The notes: generated by a model from the sequence alone, not told the origin. Counted from the stretch's first letter, positions 23,715 through 35,427 are shown. The stretch is 64,000 nt of DNA from JAEUIE01 sp046350055 (GCA_046350055.1 JAXMBC010000001.1:5518001-5582000); one strand, 5' to 3'. Made by a program: numbers and translations.

Positions 23715-24920
23715 TTACAAGAGCCTCAATACGTTTACCGAATCACCAGCAGCATACCGTACTTCACCAGCAGGGAAAACCGCAAGTGCATCAGCCTCGG
23801 AGAGTGTCCGCAAATCTCCGGAGCCTTTCCAGGCCAGTGAAGTTGCGATGTATCGTCCATCGGACATGTGAAGCTTGACCGGGAAGTATGTGGGGCGATC
23901 GGAGCGGTTCCCGCCTGCGATACTCCAATATGCTTGCAATGCCTCAGGAATATGTGGCTCCGGCTTACCCAGCATCTTCCGCAATGCTGGTGCCACGAAA
24001 AGCTCAAACCCCACCAGCCCGCTGACTGGGTTGCCCGGTAACCCAAACACCAGCGTGTTGCCACGCGTGCCGAAGAGCAGTGGTTTGCCGGGCTTAAGCG
24101 ATACTTTGTGGAAGTGCGTTTCCACACCCATCTGTGCGAGCACTTCTGGAACCAGATCGACCTTACCTGCTGAGACACCGCCGGTAATAAGCAAGACATC
24201 GTCTTGAAGCCCGCGTTGGATGGCAGGACCCAAACTACCGACGGTATCACGGGCAATGCCATGATAACGAGGAATGCCATGCTCCCGTTGAACCAGGGCA
24301 GCGAGCATGCTGGCATTGGAGTTGCGAATCTGGCCCATTCCAAGAGGTTGCCCCGGCTCCACTACCTCATCACCCGTCGAAAGGATAGCTACCCGTGGAC
24401 GGCGAGAGAGTTGGGCTTCGGCTCGTCCCAGAGTTGCAAGTAGTCCCAGTTCCATCGCCCGCAGCACCGCCCCGGGCTGGAGAATCACCTCCCCTACCCT
24501 CATCTCGCTACCACGTGCCATGATATTCTGTCGTGGTTTTACAGAAATCGGGATGCGAACCTGATCGCCAACTAACTCCGTCTGCTCCAACATCACTACC
24601 GCATCTGCATCGGGAGGCAGCGGCGCTCCGGTCATGATGCTGGCTGCTTCCCCGGAGACTACAGGCGATTCAGAGAACTGCCCAGCAAGTATCTCTTGTG
24701 TGACACGGAATGTCTGCTTCCCTGCTGCGATGTCGCTCGCAAGAATCGCATATCCATCGACCATCGCTTTATCAAATGGAGGCGAGTCGCCCTCACAGGC
24801 CACAGCTTCAGCCAGGACATCGCCCAGACAGATCTCTGAAAGCACATAAGTCTCAGCCACAGCTCGTTGCGTGTGTTCCAGCACGATACGCTGTGCTTCA
24901 GCAACTGCAAGGAGTGCCAT
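23715..24920 (-). CDS. moeA: Molybdopterin molybdotransferase
   Basis: MoeA inserts molybdenum into adenylylated molybdopterin, the last step of cofactor synthesis. The 401-residue protein has the expected layout: an SPPFDKAMVDGYA block near residue 50, MTGAPLPPDADAVV, the MoCF-like ILSTGDEVVEPG followed by QIRNSN and LLITGGVSAGKVD, then SLKPGKPLLFG and FGLPGNPVSGLVGFE, and a C-terminal beta domain. The length is normal. It starts two bases after pabA and precedes lnt. No other molybdenum-cofactor gene lies in the window. Confidence 0.96.
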   Translation of the reverse strand: MALLAVAEAQRIVLEHTQRAVAETYVLSEICLGDVLAEAVACEGDSPPFDKAMVDGYAILASDIAAGKQTFRVTQEILAGQFSESPVVSGEAASIMTGAPLPPDADAVVMLEQTELVGDQVRIPISVKPRQNIMARGSEMRVGEVILQPGAVLRAMELGLLATLGRAEAQLSRRPRVAILSTGDEVVEPGQPLGMGQIRNSNASMLAALVQREHGIPRYHGIARDTVGSLGPAIQRGLQDDVLLITGGVSAGKVDLVPEVLAQMGVETHFHKVSLKPGKPLLFGTRGNTLVFGLPGNPVSGLVGFELFVAPALRKMLGKPEPHIPEALQAYWSIAGGNRSDRPTYFPVKLHMSDGRYIATSLAWKGSGDLRTLSEADALAVFPAGEVRYAAGDSVNVLRLL

Positions 24921-24922
24921 GA

Positions 24923-25498
24923 CTACACTCTGGTGAGGAAGTTCTTCAGCAACTGCGGGCCTTCCAGCGTCAGGAAGCTCTCAGGATGAAACTGCACACC
25001 ATGAAGCGGCCACTTCTTGTGGCGAACTCCCATGATCTCATCCTCTGCAGTCCAGGCATTGACTATGAAATCAGGATGACTCCAGGAACTGCGTTCAATC
25101 ACCAGGCTGTGGTAACGTGTAGCCTGAAAGGGATTACTCAAGCCCTGGAAGACACCTGAATTGTCATGATGAATGGGGGACGTCTTCCCATGCATGATTC
25201 GCCAGTTGCGAATGACATGGCCCCCGAAGACATGACCGATGCACTGATGGCCCAGGCAGACGCCGAGGATGGGAGTGGTCGATGCGAAACGTTCCAGTAC
25301 CTGATTGGAGATACCCGCTTCCTTCGGTGTGCAAGGCCCGGGTGAGATGATAATTTTGCTGGGTTTCAGATCCGCAATCTGCTCGATGGTAATCTGATCG
25401 TTCCGGACCACTTTCATGTCGAGGGTACGATCAATTTCGCCCAGTCGCTGGACAATATTGTGTGTGAAGCTGTCGTAGTTATCGATGAGCAGAATCAT
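24923..25498 (-). CDS. pabA: Anthranilate/para-aminobenzoate synthase glutamine amidotransferase
   Basis: This 191-residue class I amidotransferase releases ammonia from glutamine for chorismate-using enzymes. It shows the start LLIDNYDSFTHNIVQ, the oxyanion-region SPGPCTPKEAGIS, the nucleophile in GVCLGHQCIGHVFGG, and the His-Glu pair in VQFHPESFLT. PabA and TrpG are often the same protein, and no synthase large subunit is present in the window, so the pathway (folate or tryptophan) is open. It sits in a minus-strand operon before moeA. Confidence 0.93.
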   Translation of the reverse strand: MILLIDNYDSFTHNIVQRLGEIDRTLDMKVVRNDQITIEQIADLKPSKIIISPGPCTPKEAGISNQVLERFASTTPILGVCLGHQCIGHVFGGHVIRNWRIMHGKTSPIHHDNSGVFQGLSNPFQATRYHSLVIERSSWSHPDFIVNAWTAEDEIMGVRHKKWPLHGVQFHPESFLTLEGPQLLKNFLTRV

Positions 25499-25550
25499 GA
25501 AGATGATGTAGCGATGGAAGGCATGAGAAGCTAGAAGCCAGCGAATGGGC

Positions 25551-26525
25551 TCAAATCAGAAACTCCTGCTGCCGCAACTCCTGCATGCGTTTCAGCCCGC
25601 CTGCCCAGTTCAGATAGCTCTGGAAGTCAGGCTGATTCCAGATCGCCTCTGCCAGAAACTCCAGATACTTCTTCGGATCTTCCTCTTCCTTCAGCCAGCG
25701 TTTGAGATGATCTTCGTCGGAGAAATATTCATACGGCATGTTGCCTGGATAACTGCCGAAAGGCACTTCGCATACTGCGTCTACACAGTAGAACGGAATG
25801 CTGGTACGGTCAGGCTCGCGGCGGAATTCGTCGGTCGGAATGAGTCGCTCGCAGGTGATAATGAGTCGCTTGGCGGCTCGGGCAACATCGAGATCAGCCA
25901 CCGACGTACCTCGCAGTCTAGCATTGCCATAGACATCGGCTTCATGCACATGGATGGCTGCGACATCGGGATACAGAGCCGGCAAGGCTAATAATGGTAC
26001 GCCCGTGTACGGGCAGGTCACGGTCTTAGCACTACTGCACTTACCAGTATCGGTACCAAGCATGGAACGCACGGGAAGATAGGGCACTCCCATCGCTGCA
26101 GCGCGAAACCTCACCGCTAATGCATAATTCGACCATTCAGCGACTTCGAGCGTTCCACTCTCCATCACCCGTCGCGCCTGGGGTGATAACCCACGTGCCT
26201 CAAGCCCCACAATGTAGGCCGAATCCAGCCTGGCCAGCGTCTGGCCTCGACCGGTCAGGTTGCCGGCACAAAGCAACTGAAAATCATGGGTGGCAGTGTG
26301 CCCGGCAAACGCCAACCGCTGCTTCTTCTGACGGATGATCTCATGACAAACCGCGGTGGGGATGCGGTTGGTACCAAAGCCGCCGATCGCCAGGTAATCG
26401 CCATCATGGATCAGGCGGCTCACCGCATCCTGAACGGTGGTGACCTTGTTGGTCATTTCGCGAGGCTTGTGGCGAAATGCCTCGCGAGCATGATCGGGAT
26501 GCGGATCTGCAAAGAAAAGGCTCAC
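25551..26525 (-). CDS. CoA-transferase subunit A (glutaconate/IpdA type)
   Basis: This 324-residue protein has the family I CoA-transferase alpha fold: VTTVQDAVSRLIHDGDYLAI near the start with GGFGTNRIP, later HVHEADVYGNARLRGTSVAD and AAKRLIITCERLIP. It resembles the glutaconate CoA-transferase A / IpdA branch. The partner beta subunit is not adjacent, so it must be elsewhere or the protein acts differently. The start is GTG, overlapping the TPR gene's stop as GTGA; the N-terminal FFADPHPDHAREAF segment supports it. Members transfer CoA between acyl groups; the substrate is unknown. Confidence 0.86.
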   Translation of the reverse strand: MSLFFADPHPDHAREAFRHKPREMTNKVTTVQDAVSRLIHDGDYLAIGGFGTNRIPTAVCHEIIRQKKQRLAFAGHTATHDFQLLCAGNLTGRGQTLARLDSAYIVGLEARGLSPQARRVMESGTLEVAEWSNYALAVRFRAAAMGVPYLPVRSMLGTDTGKCSSAKTVTCPYTGVPLLALPALYPDVAAIHVHEADVYGNARLRGTSVADLDVARAAKRLIITCERLIPTDEFRREPDRTSIPFYCVDAVCEVPFGSYPGNMPYEYFSDEDHLKRWLKEEEDPKKYLEFLAEAIWNQPDFQSYLNWAGGLKRMQELRQQEFLI

Positions 26526-26944
26526 CGGCGGTCGAACTCCCGCACGAGCACCTTGAAGCGACGGTCGCCCTTGATGCTTTCCAGATCACGATCCTTGCGT
26601 AGATAGGCAAAGTCGTTATAGCCCAGTTCAAACGCGCGACGAAGTACTGTCAGCGTCTGCTCGTGTTTGCCGAGCAGGCAATAGCTGCAGGCCAGATTGT
26701 AATGAGCAACCGCGTCATTGGGACGCAGGCACACCAGACGACGGTCAATGTCGAGGCCTTCTTCAATGCATCCCGTACGCGTCAGCAGGTTGCCATAGGC
26801 ACGAAGCGCATCCACATACTCTGGATAGGCCTGCAACAGTCTGCCAAAAAAATGACGCTCAAACTCAGCCTGCTCCGTTTCCGCCTCCTTACTCCGTACC
26901 TGTTTGTGGGACTGTTTCTGCAACGGCTTGCTGAGCTCCGCCAT
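26522..26944 (-). CDS. Small TPR protein
   Basis: This 140-residue protein has about three tetratricopeptide-type helix pairs (AYPEYVDALRAYGNLLTRTG, NDAVAHYNLACSYCLLGKHE and a third ending in FAYLRKDRDLESIKGDRRFK). The last matches the end-of-group motif seen in TPR arrays. The N-terminus is Lys/Gln/Glu-rich. The second ATG is used because it lacks the odd lead of the first. It is the first gene of the operon running through the CoA-transferase to lnt, with a four-base overlap. A scaffolding role is likely. Confidence 0.72.
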   Translation of the reverse strand: MAELSKPLQKQSHKQVRSKEAETEQAEFERHFFGRLLQAYPEYVDALRAYGNLLTRTGCIEEGLDIDRRLVCLRPNDAVAHYNLACSYCLLGKHEQTLTVLRRAFELGYNDFAYLRKDRDLESIKGDRRFKVLVREFDRR

Positions 26945-27081
26945 GGGGCTACTCCAGGGTTTCACTGCGAATGAGACAATGATGATAGGTGGAGTATACC
27001 AAGAGCAGAGATGCTGTCCAAAGCACTTTCACAAGAGGCACACGTTTCTCACTGATGATGAAAAAAGTGTATTGACTTCAA

Positions 27082-28476
27082 TCATGACACTGTTGTACCC
27101 AGCAGATGTCGCAGTGCAGAATCAAGTGTGGGGCAGGTAAAAGTAAATCCAGTTTGTTGTAACTTCGCAGGTACTACCCGCAAACTGGCCAGGAGTAAGG
27201 CATCCGCCATCTCACCAAGTACCAGCCGCAGCGCGAAAGCAGGCGCAGGCAAAAGCGTGGGCCGCCACAGTACATGCCCCAAAGTTCTGGTAAATTCCTT
27301 ATTCGTTACCGGGTTCGGTGCTGTCAGGTTCACAGCACCGCTCATCTCCGGCTGCTGCACACAATGGTGAATCGCGTAGATCAGATCATCTATGGCAATC
27401 CACGGAACATACTGCTGGCCATTCCCCAGTCGCCCTGCCACTCCCCAGCGAAACAAGGGAAGCTGTGCAGCCAGCGCGCCACCAGCTGGAGTAAGCACCA
27501 CACCCACTCGGCCATGCACTGTGCGAATCCCCGCCTGCTCCGCAGGTTGAGTCGCCTTTTCCCACGCCTGACATACCTGGGGAAGAAAGCTATTCCCGGC
27601 AGCAGATTGCTCTGTCAGGGGTGTATCGCCACTGGGCGGATAATATCCAATGGCAGATGCAGAGAAGAAGACCTTGGGTGGCGTCTTCAACCTGGCCAAA
27701 GTCTCCGCCAGCAGCGTAGTACTCTTCACCCTGCTGCTCAGAATGCGTTCCTTGCGACTGGCATTCCAGCGTCCCTCGGCAATACCCTCTCCCGCCAGGT
27801 GAATGACGGCGTCCACACCTTCCAGCCCCGCTGAATCAATCTCATTCTTGTCAGGGTTCCATTGAATCGATGTAGTTCCATCATGAGTGGCCTTCGCTGG
27901 ACGGCGCAACAACCTGACTACCTGATGCCCACCGGTAGTCAGAAACGGAATCAGTGCCGAGGCCACTAAACCTGTCGACCCTGTGATGGCAATCTTGAGT
28001 CGTGGTCGCTGTGCATAAGCAGCATGACGTTTCAGATCTTCCAGAAGCAGCCGATGGCGATAGGCAAAGGCACGCTGCATCTTCCCTCGAATCATCCCCT
28101 GCAGCAGGCCACCAAATGGCCCCAGTGGCGGACGATACTCGATGTGATCCACCAGTCGTGAGCTGCTGGAACTCAGAGGTTCAAATCGATGGGAATGTTC
28201 GAGGAATGCAAATGGACCACTGAGTTGTCTGTCACAGAACTGCACATTCTCCTGGTAGCTGAAGTGCTCTGCGACCCACGTCTTGCTGATAGGCCCCAAC
28301 ACTGGTACCTGGATAATCACCTTGGCACCATCTCGAATGGAGCCGTCGAAGGATATGACCCTGACCGGATCAAAGGGCGGCATCAAACGCTGCAAGGCTC
28401 CTGGGCGTGTATGCCACGCAAACGCAGTTTCGACGGAGACTGGCAATTCAACTGTTCGCTCGAACACACTGGGCAT
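27082..28476 (-). CDS. SRPBCC domain fused to TIGR01777-type SDR epimerase
   Basis: Residues 1 to about 150 are a ligand-binding START-like SRPBCC domain (FERTVELPVSVETAFAWHTR opening). Residues about 158-464 are an extended SDR of the TIGR01777/YfcH group with the nucleotide loop ITGSTGLVASALIPFL, a VDAVIHLAGEGI segment, FFSASAIGYYP, and a C-terminal DUF1731-like end (RPTLLPAPAFALRLVLGEMA). This fusion occurs in several bacterial groups. The reaction is unknown; an NAD(P)-dependent change of a bound hydrophobic compound is a fair inference. It follows the esterase-like gene by six bases. Confidence 0.9.
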   Translation of the reverse strand: MPSVFERTVELPVSVETAFAWHTRPGALQRLMPPFDPVRVISFDGSIRDGAKVIIQVPVLGPISKTWVAEHFSYQENVQFCDRQLSGPFAFLEHSHRFEPLSSSSSRLVDHIEYRPPLGPFGGLLQGMIRGKMQRAFAYRHRLLLEDLKRHAAYAQRPRLKIAITGSTGLVASALIPFLTTGGHQVVRLLRRPAKATHDGTTSIQWNPDKNEIDSAGLEGVDAVIHLAGEGIAEGRWNASRKERILSSRVKSTTLLAETLARLKTPPKVFFSASAIGYYPPSGDTPLTEQSAAGNSFLPQVCQAWEKATQPAEQAGIRTVHGRVGVVLTPAGGALAAQLPLFRWGVAGRLGNGQQYVPWIAIDDLIYAIHHCVQQPEMSGAVNLTAPNPVTNKEFTRTLGHVLWRPTLLPAPAFALRLVLGEMADALLLASLRVVPAKLQQTGFTFTCPTLDSALRHLLGTTVS

Positions 28477-28482
28477 GCTGGT

Positions 28483-30882
28483 CTATCGCTTGAAAGTGAA
28501 ATCCATGTATTGAGTGAACAGATTCTTGCTGTCCCCTCGCTGGTAATAGTCTTCGAGCAAGACTGCAACGCTGGGTTCAAGTTTCTTCTTAAATTGACTG
28601 GCCCAGACACTGCCGGGTGGCCCCTGAATGCGGATCTCCACCGGGTTTTCGTAATTCACCATACTGCTGTTCAGCCAGATGCGGGCCTGCTTCATCCCGT
28701 TCATAACGCATCGTAGACTATTCGGGGTTTCCTTTTCCCATCCTGCTGAGACCAGCACAGGCGCTTGGGGTGACGGATTGTGATCGAATGCCTCGATCCA
28801 GTAGAAGCGGGTGGCACTCGGACGAAGTATGCGAAACTCCTGCCCCAGTCGGTTGCCACTCAGGTCTGCTTTTCCCAGTTCAGGCATGGCGGTAGCCCGT
28901 TTCTTCCGGCTCATCCAGTCGATGATGATCGGCTTCTCTGCATGAAAATGCTCAAAGCCCCGCCCATGATATTCCACAAACAGCGAAGGATAGCCCTTGG
29001 GCATCCAATACTCAAAGAGTGTCATCATGGCGTCACGCTTGGCCGAACCAAGCTTTTCCCGGAACGGATTCTTACTTGCATCCACCACGTAAAACGGCAG
29101 ATATTGGGCGTTGTACATCAGTTTCGGCATGTCGTTGGGTGTCTGTCCGTTGATGACAGCTGCCGAGGCAAAAAGATGGGGCCTGGTCATAGCCACGTCG
29201 AAAACCAGCGAACCGCCATTGGAATAGCCTGCCAGCGAAACCCGATTGCTATCGATGCGGAACCGCCGGCGAATATCGCGTAGTGTTTCCAGGACAGCAT
29301 CGTGTTCCTTGTCACCACCCACGAATTTCTCCGTCTTGCTTTCGATCCACTCCGGCACGACCACAATGAAACCCTTGCGTAAAGCTGGTTCCAGCCAGCC
29401 ATATGTTGTGGATTCGTATGTCTCGCCAAAGTTTGCACAGACAAAGAGCACCGGATAATTCCGGTGATGATGGTACTCGGCAGGTAAGTAGACCCTGTAC
29501 TTTACCCCATTCTTCCAGTGTTTATTAGGTGCGGTGACCAGATCGAGCACAGGCTTGTCCACCTTCTCCGCACGTGGAGGAGGCAGATGTTCAATCAGTT
29601 GAACCACTTCATCAGCTTTCAGAGGCTCTTTCACCAGATACTCTCGTAACAAGCGGGTGCGATCCGCTTCGTCATCGTTTACCAGGAACTGCTGGATAAA
29701 CTCGCGACACCGCGCCAGCCGCTGCGCTGCCTCTGGAGTGGCATCGGCTGCTTCCGACCCCTGTAGCCAGCCTGTCAACGCCAGAGCCAGCAATTGTTCA
29801 TGGTTCATGACAGCTGGCTGTTTCCGGGCCGCCAGCCGCTCCTCCTGCTCCGCCAGTTTCAGAAACACGCTCAGCGACTTGGCGGTATCCAGATTCAGCG
29901 ATTTCTCGATTTCATCGAGTATGGCGGCATAAGAATTGGCCGCAGCCTTTTGCCTGGTCTGTGCCAGGAGTGTACGGAGTCGTTCGAGGTCAGCATTCTG
30001 GCTCTTATAGCTGGCACGGAGCGAAGAGAGCTTGGTCAGTTCTGCATTCTCTGCAGCTTCCTGATCAATATTGGCCAACATGCTCTGCGCCTGCTGATGC
30101 TGGCCATGAGTGATAGCCTCATCAAGTTCTTCCAGCCTGGTTTTGAGCTGCGAGCGTTTGACACTCAGCCGGATTCCTACGAGCTTGGAAAGTTCCGTGG
30201 GATAATCCTTGGCCATCGCATCGAGTTCCGCGAGGGACTCCTCGAACCAGCCAGCCTCAGCGGCAAAGCGAACGACGCGTACAGAATCATCGAACGAGAC
30301 TTCCCTTTTTTGTGACTTTGCTTCGTTCTTGAGCTGCTGTCTGACGATTGCCAGAATCTTGCCTGGTGGAAACTCACGGGTCAGGAAACTGGATCGCGTG
30401 CCGGTATAACGCTTGGTAACAACCTCCATCGAAGTAGGCGACAGCTTTTCAATGGCCTGATCAATCTGGATCAGTGTGGGAGCAGACTTGGAAAAAACAT
30501 CCATGGTGCGAGTACCATCGGGCTGCCACTCCCCGATGTTCTGCACTGCGAATGGCTTCAGCATCGGATTACTCGGATGCCATTGCTTGTTGTTGGGGTT
30601 GAAGACAATCAGTTCCTGTTGCAACTTGCTGTCGAGCGTGTTGGTCTCAGCCCAGAGCGACTTGGGAAAGTAAGTGCGACGGACACGATCATCAACGAAG
30701 AAGATCCCCCCCAGCTTGGTGATGGGAATACTCTGACCGGTTTGCTCGTCAGTCAGGTTTTCAAATTCCTTGTAGAGCGTCCCCTGCAGGACGAAGCCAT
30801 CCTTGAGAAAGATGTAGTCGGCCTGCAGAGCAGCCAGGCTGAGCACCAGCAGAGTGAGTATCGCGATTAAGCAGCGTAACAT
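28483..30882 (-). CDS. Secreted multidomain protein with C-terminal alpha/beta-hydrolase
   Basis: This 799-residue protein has a signal peptide (about 20 residues), then an N-terminal domain of unknown type, then a long helical middle rich in Gln, Glu, Ala and Leu (about residues 190-430, coiled-coil or TPR-like). A hydrolase domain with KYRVYLPAEYHHHRNYPVLF and nucleophile elbow LAGYSNGGS follows at about residues 465-680, as in esterase D/PHB-depolymerase-like enzymes. A His near FEHFHAEKP may complete the triad. The last 120 residues look beta-rich. Substrate unknown; the combination looks planctomycete-specific. Confidence 0.8.
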   Translation of the reverse strand: MLRCLIAILTLLVLSLAALQADYIFLKDGFVLQGTLYKEFENLTDEQTGQSIPITKLGGIFFVDDRVRRTYFPKSLWAETNTLDSKLQQELIVFNPNNKQWHPSNPMLKPFAVQNIGEWQPDGTRTMDVFSKSAPTLIQIDQAIEKLSPTSMEVVTKRYTGTRSSFLTREFPPGKILAIVRQQLKNEAKSQKREVSFDDSVRVVRFAAEAGWFEESLAELDAMAKDYPTELSKLVGIRLSVKRSQLKTRLEELDEAITHGQHQQAQSMLANIDQEAAENAELTKLSSLRASYKSQNADLERLRTLLAQTRQKAAANSYAAILDEIEKSLNLDTAKSLSVFLKLAEQEERLAARKQPAVMNHEQLLALALTGWLQGSEAADATPEAAQRLARCREFIQQFLVNDDEADRTRLLREYLVKEPLKADEVVQLIEHLPPPRAEKVDKPVLDLVTAPNKHWKNGVKYRVYLPAEYHHHRNYPVLFVCANFGETYESTTYGWLEPALRKGFIVVVPEWIESKTEKFVGGDKEHDAVLETLRDIRRRFRIDSNRVSLAGYSNGGSLVFDVAMTRPHLFASAAVINGQTPNDMPKLMYNAQYLPFYVVDASKNPFREKLGSAKRDAMMTLFEYWMPKGYPSLFVEYHGRGFEHFHAEKPIIIDWMSRKKRATAMPELGKADLSGNRLGQEFRILRPSATRFYWIEAFDHNPSPQAPVLVSAGWEKETPNSLRCVMNGMKQARIWLNSSMVNYENPVEIRIQGPPGSVWASQFKKKLEPSVAVLLEDYYQRGDSKNLFTQYMDFTFKR

Positions 30883-30954
30883 GGCTCACTCCGTTCGAGC
30901 TGTTGGCAACACTTCGCCTGGATGCAAGAGTCTACCTTGGCAACACCCCTGATG

Positions 30955-31518
30955 TCAGAACAGCGGCCGATTGGCTCCAATCCAGTGTCCGGCGATAAAT
31001 GCTCCACCAATGGCAATCGCTGCAGCTGCCCAGTAAAGTGACACCCACATTGCCCGGTTGTTAGTGCGTGTGGAGGTCAACACCGGCACGGGTGTGATGG
31101 CAAACGGCTCATCATGTGCAGGCTCGGCAACGGGAGCTTCGGAGTAACCTGCATCCACCGTCTCGATGGGAGGAAACGCCTGAGGTTCCTCATTCACCTG
31201 CTTTTCCAGAACCGGGTCAGCAGTGAAGACCATCTTCCGCCGTACTGGTGGAGGAGCCACGGCGATAGCAGAATCGCTTTCCACCACTTCCGGTCTCATC
31301 GGCTTCTGCAGCAGTTTATCCACATCCACTTTATCAAAAATGTTTACTGCTTTGGTTCGTTCACGGCGAACAGGCGGTACAGGTGTTACATTCTCCGTCG
31401 CAGTGCTCGGCACCAGCGTTTTCGTATGGCATGTGGGACAATCGACCGCCGAACCAGCTTTACGCTTGGCAATACCCAGAAGTTGCTGGCAGGCGGCACA
31501 GCGGAATTGAATCGGCAT
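30955..31518 (-). CDS. Zinc-ribbon protein with C-terminal membrane anchor
   Basis: This 187-residue protein opens with a zinc ribbon (CAAC about residue 8, CPTC about residue 27), then a long Pro/Val/Glu-rich linker, and a single hydrophobic segment near the C-terminus (about residues 160-180). Many planctomycete proteins share this small zinc ribbon at the N-terminus. The start ATG immediately precedes the ribbon; the frame upstream is not coding-like. It lies beyond the rpoD terminator, so it is its own unit. Function unknown. Confidence 0.72.
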   Translation of the reverse strand: MPIQFRCAACQQLLGIAKRKAGSAVDCPTCHTKTLVPSTATENVTPVPPVRRERTKAVNIFDKVDVDKLLQKPMRPEVVESDSAIAVAPPPVRRKMVFTADPVLEKQVNEEPQAFPPIETVDAGYSEAPVAEPAHDEPFAITPVPVLTSTRTNNRAMWVSLYWAAAAIAIGGAFIAGHWIGANRPLF

Positions 31519-31632
31519 GATGATGCTCTGCAAGGCCGAAAGATACTTCATTGTAACATTGCCACAGGCAGATGCAGCAGGAAACTGCATGGGAATTAGT
31601 AGAGCTTCTACCGCTCATTCCAGCACGGATAA

Positions 31633-31668
31633 GAAAAAAGGGGTTGCACCATCCCCGGTGCAACCCCT
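31633..31668 (-). terminator. Intrinsic terminator after rpoD
   Basis: A perfect 12 bp stem, AGGGGTTGCACC and GGTGCAACCCCT, encloses a six-base loop. In the minus direction it is followed by a run of Ts. It lies 18 bases after the rpoD stop. Confidence 0.93.
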
Positions 31669-31686
31669 GATCAGTTCAGCAACTGG

Positions 31687-33465
<1,779 letters not shown>

Positions 33466-33577
33466 CCAACGTCTCCTCGTCGGGAAGCAGCCCCGGGGTG
33501 CAGGCTGCTGCGGGTTAAACCCGGGATAGTGGTTCGGGTATTATTCAAGTTTCAAAGGAGAAGTGAAGTCCATTCCA

Positions 33578-35419
33578 CTACTCACTTTCCAGTTCGTCTT
33601 GCAAACGCTCCTGCAATTCCTTAGGGAGCTGGGCTGCCCGTTGCTGAAGTTCCTGGAGCCTGGTCAGTAGTCGTGTCGGTGGCTCCGGACCTTCCCATCG
33701 CTGCAGATCGCTCCGCACTGTGTCCATTTCCGTCTCCAGTCGCTTGCGCAGAAAGGCTTCGAGGACCTGTCGAAACCATTCGCGTGGCGGGCCTTTCTCC
33801 AGCCCGTCTGTGTGAAGTCGTGTCACGATCTCCACCAGGCGAGGCTCATCGTTCAACCTTTCCCGCAGCACATCCACCGAGACCAGCCCTTCTTCATGGG
33901 CATCGTACAACTCCGACAGCACGCGGTGTCGGAGTGGATTACTGGTCATTTCAGGTGTGATGTGTTGACGGGCCAGGCTGATAAAACGCGGCTCCACCAG
34001 CAGCACCTGGATCAATTCACGTTCGAGGTTATCCTCCGGTGTAAGTTTCGTGGGCTGTTCCCTGCTGGCGAACGCCTGTTGCGGGGTGGCCTGTTTCTGG
34101 CCAGCCTCGCGAAGCAGTTCCCCATAGCGTTTGCGGATGACCGCATCGCTCAGGCCACAGCGCTGGGCCAGACGGGAAAGAATCATCTCCCGCTTGATCG
34201 CCAGCTCCTCCCGGGCCAGGGCAGGCAGCCTGGCGAGGACGCCAAGCACCTTTTCCAGAGCCTGGCGCTGGCCTTCGATGCCGGTTCCCGCAGCAGCGAA
34301 GGCGGACGTCAGGGTAAATTCCAGGGCATCCTGCGCGGTCTTCAGTCGCTCCACAAAGGGTGCAGCCCCCTGGGCGAGAAGAAAATCGCAAGGATCCATG
34401 CCAGAGGGTAACGACGCAATGGCCAGTTCCATCTCGCTCTGGATGAACTGTCCGAGTGCCCGTTCTACGCCCCCCTGACCTCCCGCATCCGCATCGAAAA
34501 GCAGCACCACACGGGACACATACCGCTTCAATTGAGCGATATGGTTCTCGTTCAAGGCGGTACCCAGGGTGGCCACCACATGGAGGATGCCACACTGATG
34601 TGCCATCAAAACGTCCGTGTAACCTTCGACGACGGCCAAATACCCCGTACGTTCCGTAGCGGAACGGGCCACGTCCAATCCATAGAGGTGCTGACTCTTC
34701 TTAAAGAGCGAGGAGTCTGCTGAATTATAATACTTGGCGGAGTCGGCGGCGGTGATTGAGCCCGGAAGTACCCGTCCCCCGAAGGCTACCACCCTCCCCT
34801 GTACGTCACGAATGGGAAAGATGATTCGATCACGAAAGCAATCATAAAGGCTACCATCCTTCCGTAACCCGCAAACTTTAAGGCTCTGGAGCTGACTGAT
34901 TGACTTGCGTTCCTTCAAAGCTTGGTTTGCCAGCCACTCCCAGGAATCTGGTGCATACCCAATCTGATACCGTTCCAGCGTCTCAGGAGCCAAGTGTCTC
35001 TCTTCCGAGATGTACTCCAGTGCCTTTCTGTTGGCAGAAGAAAAAAGGGCCTGATGGTACTTTTCCGCCACCCAGGTGAGAGTGTCGAACTGCTCTGCCC
35101 GGCTGGGACCCGCTGCCGCGTCTCCTCGGCCATACTTGGGCAGGTTGTAACCAATGCGTTTGGCCAGGAACTCCATCGCTTCGCGAAACTCCAGCTTCTC
35201 CTTCTTCATCACAAAGTTGTAGACATCGCCGCCCTGCCCGCACGGCCAACACTTCCACGACTGCTTTTCCGGGTTCACCTGAAAGCTGGGCCGGTGGTCA
35301 TCATGAAAGGGACACAAGCCACGAAACATCCGCCCCACCCGCTGGAGGTTGACATACGAGCCGATCAGCTCGACTATGTCGCATCGTTCCTTGATGATTT
35401 TGGCGTGGTCTTCGGTCAT
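33578..35419 (-). CDS. dnaG: DNA primase
   Basis: DnaG makes RNA primers for replication. This 613-residue protein has the N-terminal zinc finger (GLCPFHDDHRPSF with WKCWPCGQGG), the catalytic core with GYAPDSWEWL and FPIRDVQGRVVAFGGR, the TOPRIM pieces AVVEGYTDVLMAH and VLLFDADAGGQ, and a C-terminal helicase-binding helical part. The start ATG matches the usual family N-terminus and lies just after a hairpin repeat; the frame upstream is repeat DNA. rpoD follows on the same strand, without rpsU in front. Confidence 0.96.
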   Translation of the reverse strand: MTEDHAKIIKERCDIVELIGSYVNLQRVGRMFRGLCPFHDDHRPSFQVNPEKQSWKCWPCGQGGDVYNFVMKKEKLEFREAMEFLAKRIGYNLPKYGRGDAAAGPSRAEQFDTLTWVAEKYHQALFSSANRKALEYISEERHLAPETLERYQIGYAPDSWEWLANQALKERKSISQLQSLKVCGLRKDGSLYDCFRDRIIFPIRDVQGRVVAFGGRVLPGSITAADSAKYYNSADSSLFKKSQHLYGLDVARSATERTGYLAVVEGYTDVLMAHQCGILHVVATLGTALNENHIAQLKRYVSRVVLLFDADAGGQGGVERALGQFIQSEMELAIASLPSGMDPCDFLLAQGAAPFVERLKTAQDALEFTLTSAFAAAGTGIEGQRQALEKVLGVLARLPALAREELAIKREMILSRLAQRCGLSDAVIRKRYGELLREAGQKQATPQQAFASREQPTKLTPEDNLERELIQVLLVEPRFISLARQHITPEMTSNPLRHRVLSELYDAHEEGLVSVDVLRERLNDEPRLVEIVTRLHTDGLEKGPPREWFRQVLEAFLRKRLETEMDTVRSDLQRWEGPEPPTRLLTRLQELQQRAAQLPKELQERLQDELESE

Positions 35420-35427
35420 GAGGGTAT

